The translations under genes were made by a program, and so were the position numbers. DNA of 7,543 nt, from assembly GCA_031258355.1 (NCBI GenBank), contig JAIRMZ010000090.1, forward strand, positions 1-7,543, read 5' to 3'. Shown here one piece after another: positions 1-4,876 of the stretch (position 1 is its first letter; each line of letters opens with the position of its first letter). Under the pieces are notes generated by a model. That model was not told the origin of the DNA. It did no database searches and saw only the letters and a list, made by a program, of their open reading frames with translations. This DNA is from Holosporales bacterium. Lineage in GTDB: Bacteria; Pseudomonadota; Alphaproteobacteria; UBA3830; JAIRMZ01.

Positions 1-212
1 CAAGTTAAAGAGTAGTAATAGTAGATGCAGACAGGCGCCTGAGGATCCCCAAGGCTATGTTCCTGTGGCGCTGGAAGAGGAACATGAAAAAAACGGCGGA
101 CGCGCCACTCCTGTGCATAAGGAAGGAAATGCATGAGGCTGTAAGCGATTCCTAAGCCTAGCAAAGCACCAAGCAACCCTGCTTTGAGACAAGAGTATCC
201 CTTACGGGTCAC
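1..212 (-). CDS. DsbA-family thiol:disulfide protein, N-terminal part only
   Basis: The frame is open from a GTG at 212 to the left edge, giving about 70 residues. An AAAGGG Shine-Dalgarno at 219-224 sits six bases before this GTG, which decides the start. The product opens with a short basic stretch (MTRKGYS) and a hydrophobic segment at about residues 9-30 (AGLLGALLGLGIAYSLMHFL), a signal peptide or anchor. It then reads HSLGDPQAPVCIYYYYSLT, matching the first thioredoxin-fold strand of the DsbA/Thioredoxin_4 family, where LGDPxAPVxxxxYxSLTC leads into the CxxC active site. The next, incomplete codon begins TG, which fits the first active-site Cys, but the motif lies outside the window. The gene overlaps the end of the DUF721 gene by 11 bases, suggesting co-transcription. 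DsbA-like genes beside DUF721 and mutY are a familiar alphaproteobacterial arrangement, often followed by smc. Expected role: periplasmic disulfide formation. Family assignment is fairly secure; the exact subfamily is not. Confidence 0.78.
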   Translation of the reverse strand, partial: MTRKGYSCLKAGLLGALLGLGIAYSLMHFLPYAQEWRVRRFFHVPLPAPQEHSLGDPQAPVCIYYYYSLT

Positions 213-642
213 AAATAGCCCTTTGAAGGCGTTGCAAGCGCGCTTCAAGAGAGGAATCACTTTCTTCTTCCCTTTCTTCCTGTGGTGCAGAGGTATTGGG
301 TTGAGAAAGCGGCAGACTATCCACTGCGTGAAGAATCAATTTTTGAACGCAGGGGAAACCAAAATATTGGTGAATGCGCGCGATTATCTTTGGCGTATGG
401 TAGCGTATTTCCGTTGCTTCTCTTCGGAGGACTTGCACATGCAAGGTCGCATCTCCTGTCGCGGTTCGTTGGAACTTCGTTGGCAAGGTTACTTGCGCGC
501 AAGAAACCCCAACAATTTCCTCCCAAGAGAGGAAGATGTCCGCAGTATGTAGCCCTTGTTGCTTCAGAATAGGACGACAAAGGGCGCGCACGGAATCACT
601 CAAGGGACGCCCCACCAAGGAGAATGACGGTTTGTGAGGCAC
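202..642 (-). CDS. DUF721/DciA-family protein (probable replicative helicase loader)
   Basis: The product is 146 residues from GTG 642; an upstream in-frame TTG at 657 would add five. I prefer GTG 642 because an AGGAAAGGA purine run at 646-654 precedes it. The DUF721 pattern is clear: a helix around residues 14-30, the hallmark WEEIVG at 40-45, a LPTKF segment near 54-58, a strand LHVQVL, and then HTPKIIARIHQYFG at about 82-95. The last 35 residues are charged (PQEEREEESDSSLEARLQRL) and probably flexible or helical. Members of this family (DciA) help load the replicative helicase DnaB in bacteria lacking DnaC. That role is known for the family and is inferred here. The 5' end overlaps the mutY start head-to-head, and the 3' end overlaps the DsbA-like gene, so this minus-strand pair is probably an operon. 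Confidence 0.85.
   Translation of the reverse strand: MPHKPSFSLVGRPLSDSVRALCRPILKQQGLHTADIFLSWEEIVGVSCAQVTLPTKFQRTATGDATLHVQVLRREATEIRYHTPKIIARIHQYFGFPCVQKLILHAVDSLPLSQPNTSAPQEEREEESDSSLEARLQRLQRAICDP
617..622 (+). promoter_or_regulatory. Shine-Dalgarno for mutY
   Basis: AAGGAG lies 11 bases before the GTG at 634. The spacing is slightly long but no other strong site exists nearby. It lies inside the divergent DUF721 coding region, so the mutY translation start is embedded in the neighbouring gene. Confidence 0.45.
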
Positions 643-1668
643 TCTTCCTTTCCTCAAATCGACTCAGGACTAGAGGTCACGCTATCACAGGTGCTTCAGG
701 ACTGGTACGCACAACACCGACGTTTGCTCCCTTGGCGCGCCGTTCCGGGAGTGCGCCAAGATCCTTATCTCGTGTGGATCTCCGAGATCATGTTGCAGCA
801 AACAACTGTTGCAACGGTCCTTCCTTACTTTACGCGTTTTCTCGCTACTTTTCCGACCGTCACAGCGCTGGCCCACGCATCCCGTGACACTGTTTTACAA
901 GTATGGCAAGGCCTGGGGTATTACGCGCGTGTTCGGCATCTTCACCAAACGGCACAAATCCTCGAAGAACGTGAGGGAATTTTTCCTCAAACCACCATAG
1001 CGTTACAGGCTCTTCCGGGTATTGGCCCTTATACAGCGGCAGCGATCGCTTCTATGGCTTTTGGCGTACCGGTGCTTGCGCGCGATGCTAACGTCAATCG
1101 CCTGCTCTCTCGCCTTTCTCGAGAAGCAGGGGATTTTGTAACAGGTGACCTTTTTAGCAGGTCGGTTCTCCCAGGTGACATCAACCAAGCCCTGATGGAT
1201 ATCGGAGCTCTTTATTGCCGTGCGCGAGAAACCGCTTGCCTTTCCTGCCCCTTGAGAGATTTTTGCGCCATGTATCGAGAAAAGCGAGGACAGAAGATCA
1301 GACCTATTCCCAAAATAAAAAGCAAATCTCGACGATATGCGGTATTTTTCTATGTGCAGGCACAGGATTGCCTTTTACTGGAACGGCGGCCAGAGCGAGG
1401 CCTCCTTGGCGGGCTCTACGGCTTGCCGACGACTTCCTGGAAAAAGGAGGAGACAGAAGAAGCTCCCCCTTCCGCCCTCTCTTTTCTTTCGTCTTGGCAG
1501 GAAGGCCCTTCTTTCATATACCATTTTACGCATTTTCTGCTACACGTTCGGGTACAGAAAGCACAGCTTTCACAGCTTGTTCCTTTTTCCCGTCCCGATT
1601 GGTTCTGGGTTCCAAAAGAGCAGCTTTCTCACCATGCCCTTCCTACAGTCTTTCGAAAAGCGCTCTAA
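634..1668 (+). CDS. mutY: MutY, A/G-specific adenine DNA glycosylase
   Basis: The product has 344 residues, the normal size for the family. It removes adenine mispaired with 8-oxoguanine, the first step of base-excision repair in the GO system. The HhH-GPD domain begins near residue 20 (DWYAQHRR, then LPWR at 32-35). The catalytic Glu is E51 in WISEIMLQQT. The helix-hairpin-helix is LPGIG at 127-131, followed by the catalytic-loop Asp D151 in ARDANVNRLL. The [4Fe-4S] cluster cysteines are C195, C202, C205 and C211 with C-X6-C-X2-C-X5-C spacing. A NUDIX-like C-terminal domain that recognises 8-oxoG runs from about 233 to the end (LLLERRPERGLLGGLYGLP, and FTHFLL at 298-303). GTG 634 gives the full frame; an internal GTG at 691 would give a protein starting just before DWY. 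All key residues are present, so the enzyme should work. The stop overlaps the convergent glycosyltransferase stop. Confidence 0.96.
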   Translation: MRHSSFPQIDSGLEVTLSQVLQDWYAQHRRLLPWRAVPGVRQDPYLVWISEIMLQQTTVATVLPYFTRFLATFPTVTALAHASRDTVLQVWQGLGYYARVRHLHQTAQILEEREGIFPQTTIALQALPGIGPYTAAAIASMAFGVPVLARDANVNRLLSRLSREAGDFVTGDLFSRSVLPGDINQALMDIGALYCRARETACLSCPLRDFCAMYREKRGQKIRPIPKIKSKSRRYAVFFYVQAQDCLLLERRPERGLLGGLYGLPTTSWKKEETEEAPPSALSFLSSWQEGPSFIYHFTHFLLHVRVQKAQLSQLVPFSRPDWFWVPKEQLSHHALPTVFRKAL

Positions 1669-2585
1669 GCCATTTTTAACTGAAAATAACGTTTCAGGTT
1701 GTAAAAAAGGCGCATGATCCTTGATTTTGTTTTAAACACCTTCCACCCAATATAAAATTTAGTAAGAGGGATGATTCGACTCCAGGAAAATTCATGATTC
1801 CGTCGATCCCAAAGATCGGAACCAATATTCGCTTGGTGGACAAGATGCGGCTCCACACCCGTGAACGTCAGACCCAATTCCCATCCACGCGTAAAAAAAA
1901 GATCTACAGGCATTTTGATAGGAAGGGCGTGAGCATATAAAGCACGTGCTGCCTTCCTATTGATCAGATAGGCACCCGCATGCAGAGTCTTGGCGATATA
2001 AATAACATGTCGATACTCTCGATCAATTTGGCTCAAGGTAAGCGGCATTCCAAAATGCACATCACAGAAATCAAAATTAACAATATCCCAGTTTTGCGCT
2101 ACTGTCAAAAGTTTGAAAATCACTTGACGTATTTTCTCCGGATCGAAACGGGCATCGTCTTCTAAAATCAGCGCGTATTGGTAGGGAGAGCGAAGAAAGG
2201 CCTCCCAAACGTGGAGGTGACTCAGAGCACATCCAATCTCTCCTTTTTGTGTGGGAGGACGTCCAGTAAATACGGAAAAGGCTTCTGCATCAATAACCTG
2301 GTTCACTTGCTCCGATGTGAGGAGATTGCCATCAATAGCGGCTACCCGCTCTAGGGGAAAGCCGATCTTTTCAGCAAGGGGGAGAATCAAGACCCGTCGG
2401 TCCGGACGGCGATCAAGGTTGATGACGTAGACGATGATCCCCTGGGGGGACTTTTGCTCTGGAATTTCTACAGGACGAGAACCGCAGACATAAGCGCCCT
2501 CAAACAGAAAAAAGGGGGGTATGCATAAAATAATTACGAGAAAGCATCCCCTTTTCCAAAAAGACGTCTTTCTTTTCTTTCTCAC
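1665..2585 (-). CDS. Family-25 glycosyltransferase, membrane-anchored (LPS/envelope sugar transfer)
   Basis: The product has 306 residues. A very basic N-terminus (MRKKRK...WKR) is followed by a hydrophobic segment at about 14-30, an uncleaved type II anchor or a signal peptide. The catalytic part matches glycosyltransferase family 25: VYVINLDRRPDRR at 52-64, IGCALSHLHVWEAF at 117-130, the acidic LEDDARF motif at 141-147 that is typical of metal and sugar-nucleotide binding, and HAGAYLINRKAARAL at 202-216. Members include LPS beta-galactosyltransferases such as LgtB/LpsA and Lex-1; donor and acceptor cannot be told from sequence. The C-terminus is basic and aromatic. The start is GTG 2585, one base after the TGA of the DUF1150 gene, so translation is probably coupled; no good Shine-Dalgarno is visible. 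No later in-frame ATG exists before the catalytic domain. The 3' end overlaps mutY by three bases (TAG at 1665-1667). Confidence 0.88.
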   Translation of the reverse strand: MRKKRKTSFWKRGCFLVIILCIPPFFLFEGAYVCGSRPVEIPEQKSPQGIIVYVINLDRRPDRRVLILPLAEKIGFPLERVAAIDGNLLTSEQVNQVIDAEAFSVFTGRPPTQKGEIGCALSHLHVWEAFLRSPYQYALILEDDARFDPEKIRQVIFKLLTVAQNWDIVNFDFCDVHFGMPLTLSQIDREYRHVIYIAKTLHAGAYLINRKAARALYAHALPIKMPVDLFFTRGWELGLTFTGVEPHLVHQANIGSDLWDRRNHEFSWSRIIPLTKFYIGWKVFKTKSRIMRLFYNLKRYFQLKMA

Positions 2586-2586
2586 A

Positions 2587-2877
2587 TCAATGAAGATTCT
2601 GCGGAATTAGATGATTCCGACGCGCTGCGCGCAACGCTGTATCCTGACTGGCGCTAAACCCAATCATCGTCCCATCTGCCGCATAGAGAGCGAAACCATT
2701 CCGCTCTTTGTCCAGGCGAATCGGCTTGATGTATGCAACATTCGCTACTCCTAAAGAGGCGAGTTCCTGAGGCGTGATCGCGCCAATCTGATCTAAGGAG
2801 AAGTATTCTACAGGAATATTAGTCCTCTTCCGAGTTTCTGTCGGGCAGAGGAGAACACGGAACTCTCCTTTCTTCAA
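2587..2877 (-). CDS. DUF1150-family small protein
   Basis: The conserved part reads PQELASLGVANVAYIKPIR, then FALYAADGTMIGF and ALRAARRNHLIPQNLH, which is the DUF1150 pattern found directly downstream of Hsp20 genes in alphaproteobacteria. Function is unknown; the constant pairing suggests a link to the chaperone or stress response. The given 5' end is the only standard start codon, a TTG at 2877 (96 residues). It would overlap hsp20 by 59 bases, has no Shine-Dalgarno, and adds 20 residues atypical of the family. A shorter 76-residue form starting at an ATT at 2815-2817 fits family length better and has a good ribosome-binding site (see separate entry). No ATG or GTG exists in the frame before the conserved core. 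The gene is probably translated by coupling to hsp20, and it is followed after one base by the glycosyltransferase start. Confidence 0.8.
   Translation of the reverse strand: MKKGEFRVLLCPTETRKRTNIPVEYFSLDQIGAITPQELASLGVANVAYIKPIRLDKERNGFALYAADGTMIGFSASQDTALRAARRNHLIPQNLH
2815..2831 (-). promoter_or_regulatory. Shine-Dalgarno and possible ATT start of the DUF1150 gene
   Basis: On the minus strand GGAAGAGG (2831-2824) is followed by six bases and then ATT (2817-2815) in the DUF1150 frame, one base after the hsp20 TAA (2821-2819). Spacing is ideal for initiation. AUU initiation is known but rare (infC, pcnB), so this is inference. Confidence 0.4.
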
Positions 2878-3319
2878 GAGGGGTGTTTTTTAAAAGGCGC
2901 GGGCCCGGCAAAGGAGTGGCTGAGGTCTGGATAGGGACACGCTGCGCTCTGGTTTCTATCTTCGGTCGTATCAAATCGACATTAAGGAGTCCGTTCTCAA
3001 AAACCGCACCAATCACCTCTATGCCCTCGGCTAAGATAAAGGTGCGCCGGAACTGACGCGTAGCAATCCCTCGATAGAGGTATACACGGTTTTCGCTCTC
3101 CACATGGCTACCTTGAATCACCAATTGATTGTCTTCGATAAAGACATCAAGATCTTTTGCGAAAAACCCGGCAACGGCCAAGGTGATCCGCAGATTATTC
3201 CCTTCCATCTGCTCGATATTGTAAGGAGGATACCCTTCTCCTGCGACTTTCGTTGCACGATCGACCAGACGCTCAAAATGATCAAAGCCTACAAACAATG
3301 GGCTATTAAAAAGCGTCAT
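2819..3319 (-). CDS. Small heat-shock protein, Hsp20/IbpA family
   Basis: The product has 166 residues from ATG 3319, which is preceded by a GGGAGGGGGAGA purine run; a longer frame reaches 3337 but its extra residues (MRGRGR) come from that run. It is an ATP-independent holdase that binds unfolding proteins in the cytoplasm. The N-terminus (SPLFVGFDHFERL) and YPPYNIEQ at 30-37 match the alphaproteobacterial IbpA-like group. The alpha-crystallin domain spans about 30-130: RITLAVAGF at 44-52, YLYRGIATRQFRRTFIL at 80-96, and the signature AVFENGLLNVDL at 105-116. RVPI at 127-130 stands where the IxI-type oligomerisation motif sits. About 36 residues of Pro- and Arg-rich tail follow, longer than usual for IbpA. 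It heads a minus-strand run with DUF1150 and the glycosyltransferase. A sigma70-like promoter lies about 55 bases upstream. Confidence 0.93.
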   Translation of the reverse strand: MTLFNSPLFVGFDHFERLVDRATKVAGEGYPPYNIEQMEGNNLRITLAVAGFFAKDLDVFIEDNQLVIQGSHVESENRVYLYRGIATRQFRRTFILAEGIEVIGAVFENGLLNVDLIRPKIETRAQRVPIQTSATPLPGPRLLKNTPLEERRVPCSPLPDRNSEED

Positions 3320-3375
3320 TCTCCCCCTCCCGCGCACACACTAATCTACCAGAAAAGGCCCACAAGAGGAAGAAA

Positions 3376-3405
3376 AATTTAGCGAAGAGCGCTACACTTT
3401 TTCAA
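3376..3405 (-). promoter_or_regulatory. Candidate promoter for hsp20-DUF1150-glycosyltransferase
   Basis: Read on the minus strand: TTGAAA (3405-3400), an 18-base spacer, then TAAATT (3381-3376). TTGAAA is also the core of the heat-shock sigma32 -35 box (CTTGAAA), though the preceding base here is T and no CCCCAT-type -10 is evident. The predicted leader is about 50 bases. I found no convincing matching promoter for lysC on the other strand. Confidence 0.38.
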
Positions 3406-3446
3406 AAGAGATTGATCTCATCCCAACTCTCTCCCTTGCTCCCAGG

Positions 3447-3474
3447 CAACCCCTAAGGCATGCTTTAGGGGTTG
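3447..3474 (+). promoter_or_regulatory. Strong hairpin in the lysC leader (attenuator or SD-sequestering element)
   Basis: CAACCCCTAAGG pairs with CTTTAGGGGTTG across a CATG loop: 12 pairs, one of them G-U. The right arm carries AGGGG (3467-3471), the best ribosome-binding sequence before lysC, so folding would hide it. The stem is followed by TTTGTG, only a poor U-tract. It could be an attenuator, a translational switch, or a terminator for transcription entering from upstream. Confidence 0.55.
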
Positions 3475-3487
3475 TTTGTGGGTGCTT

Positions 3488-4675
3488 GTGACACGATTTG
3501 TGCAGAAATTTGGAGGGTCTTCTGTCGCAACTCCCGAACGTATAGCTCATGTTGCAGAGCGTGTTGCTCTCCAACGACAACAAGGAGATCAAATCGCCGT
3601 GGTCATTTCGGCAATGGCTGGGACAACCAATGATTTGGTGAACCTCGCCCACCAATTTTCTGGAGAGGAAGGACATCCTGAATACGATGTCGTTGTGTCA
3701 GCTGGAGAGCAGATCAGTGCAGGCCTCATGGCCCTTGCTTTGGCACAACGCGGTGTTCCTGCCCAATCTTGGCTGGCTTGGCAGTTGCCTCTTCGAACCA
3801 ATGAGCGTTTTTCTTGTGCCGATCTTCTCGAAGAACCCCTCCCTGCTCTGGAGCAGGCTTTACAAGAAGGAAAAATCCCCGTCATCTCCGGATTCCAAGG
3901 CGTGACCTCTTCAGGACGCTTGACTACGTTCGGACGAGGGGGATCCGACCTGACAGCTGTCGCAATAGCCGCCGCCCTCAAAGCCCCTTGTGAAACTTAT
4001 AAGGATGTAGAGGGTATTTATACTGCTGATCCTAACATTGTCGCAGAGGCACGGTGTTTATCTTTTGTGGATTATGAGGACATGCTGGCTTTTGCCATTC
4101 ATGGATCGAAAGTCTTACAGGCACGGGCCGTCACCTATGCGCGGAAACACCAAGTTCCTATCCACGTTCGCTCCAGCTTTACCCTTCACTCAGGAACGCA
4201 CGTCATGGCTTTACCTCAAGAAAGACCAGCACTTTGCGGTATCGCTTGCACGTCTCCCCTTGTCGCTATTGAGATCATGTGCCTTCCAGCAGTTTGGCCT
4301 TCCTGTATCGCCGCCCTTAAACAAGCGGATTTCCCCTTTACCCTTCTTCATAGAACCGAGCAAAAAACGCTTCTCTTGTTGAATCGCATCGATCTTCTTG
4401 AGGCACAACATTTCTGCGAGACCTCCTCTATCTTGACCGCATGGACTGTCTGCTCTCTTGATCCCCCTCTCGCGCAGTTAACAGTCATCGGAAAGGAGGC
4501 AGCTGCTCGGCAGGAGGCGCTCAGGCAACAACTTCAAGAAGAGGGGGTTTCTCTCCAAGAGACGGAGCTCTCCTTCCCTCACCCCTCTTTCTTGGTTTTG
4601 GCAAGAGAAGCAGATCGTGGCCTCCAGTGTCTCCATCGTGCTTGCGGATTAGAGACAATACCAAAGCATCACTAA
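3488..4675 (+). CDS. lysC: Aspartate kinase (first step of the aspartate-family/DAP pathway)
   Basis: The product has 395 residues from GTG 3488 (MTRFVQKFGGSSV). GTG 3482 and TTG 3476 are in frame just upstream, and I chose 3488 because family members begin two to five residues before the VQKFGG motif. The enzyme phosphorylates L-aspartate with ATP, feeding lysine, diaminopimelate, threonine and methionine synthesis. The catalytic domain is well kept: KFGGSS at 7-12, SAMAGTTNDL at 41-50, SAGEQISAGL at 71-80, GFQGVT at 135-140, GRGGSDLTAVA at 149-159, YKDVEGIYTADP at 171-182, LQARAV at 210-215 and VRSSF at 227-231. The C-terminal 150 residues should hold two ACT domains that bind lysine/threonine. 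Only a faint second ACT (LTVIGKEAAARQEAL at 331-345) is recognisable, and the usual GVAA-x-F and MIS-type effector contacts are not seen. Overall length is near normal, so these domains are diverged, not deleted. Probably monocistronic, with a terminator-like hairpin after the stop. Confidence 0.93.
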   Translation: MTRFVQKFGGSSVATPERIAHVAERVALQRQQGDQIAVVISAMAGTTNDLVNLAHQFSGEEGHPEYDVVVSAGEQISAGLMALALAQRGVPAQSWLAWQLPLRTNERFSCADLLEEPLPALEQALQEGKIPVISGFQGVTSSGRLTTFGRGGSDLTAVAIAAALKAPCETYKDVEGIYTADPNIVAEARCLSFVDYEDMLAFAIHGSKVLQARAVTYARKHQVPIHVRSSFTLHSGTHVMALPQERPALCGIACTSPLVAIEIMCLPAVWPSCIAALKQADFPFTLLHRTEQKTLLLLNRIDLLEAQHFCETSSILTAWTVCSLDPPLAQLTVIGKEAAARQEALRQQLQEEGVSLQETELSFPHPSFLVLAREADRGLQCLHRACGLETIPKHH

Positions 4676-4676
4676 C

Positions 4677-4701
4677 CTGTTCCCCTGATTAAGGGGAGCA
4701 G
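4677..4701 (+). terminator. Terminator-like hairpin after lysC
   Basis: The stem pairs CTGTTCCCCT with AGGGGAGCAG around a five-base GATTA loop: ten pairs including one G-U. It begins two bases after the lysC stop. The downstream bases (CCTTTACATAG) contain only a short T run, so termination may be partial. Confidence 0.6.
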
Positions 4702-4718
4702 CCTTTACATAGACCACG

Positions 4719-4735
4719 CGAGAAATTCCTTCTCG
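4719..4735. other. Small hairpin in the lysC-LRR intergenic region
   Basis: CGAGAA pairs with TTCTCG around a five-base ATTCC loop. No T-tract follows on either side, so I do not call it a terminator. The rest of 4676-4876 is AT-rich and holds no gene that I can support. Confidence 0.35.
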
Positions 4736-4806
4736 TATAACAGAAATATTTTGCAAAAATTTATTTATATGGCATTTAGCACTAATGTCTATGTTTAACA
4801 AATATC

Positions 4807-4836
4807 TTGATAAGTGATTGAAATGTGATTTATCAC
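4807..4836 (+). promoter_or_regulatory. Candidate promoter with overlapping palindrome for the LRR gene
   Basis: TTGATA (4807-4812), an 18-base spacer and TATCAC (4831-4836) form a plausible sigma70-type promoter, with a predicted leader of about 34 bases. The -10 box overlaps a palindrome GTGAT-TT-ATCAC (4825-4836), and another GTGAT half-site lies at 4814-4818. A bound regulator there would block the polymerase. The bases are visible; the promoter and operator roles are inferred. Confidence 0.35.
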
Positions 4837-4860
4837 TATAAAAGAAACCATATTAGTACA

Positions 4861-4870
4861 AAGGGGGGGG
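4861..4870 (+). promoter_or_regulatory. Ribosome-binding site containing an eight-G tract
   Basis: The start codon at 4877 is preceded by AA and eight G (4863-4870) and then six bases (TAAATC). The run is the only Shine-Dalgarno-like sequence here and decides the start. Homopolymeric G runs of this length can gain or lose bases by slippage, which would change the strength or spacing of the site. Confidence 0.6.
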
Positions 4871-4876
4871 TAAATC

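Noticed and set aside
184..552. Plus-strand open frame of 122 codons
   Set aside because: It is antisense to the DUF721 gene, which has clear family motifs, and lacks a ribosome-binding site and any recognisable protein pattern.
3380..3487. Known lysine riboswitch before lysC
   Set aside because: The leader is too short and has a single simple hairpin, without the multi-helix lysine aptamer core.
3589..3981. Minus-strand open frame of 130 codons
   Set aside because: It lies antisense to the conserved catalytic part of lysC and has low-complexity Arg/Ala/Ser composition typical of a shadow frame.
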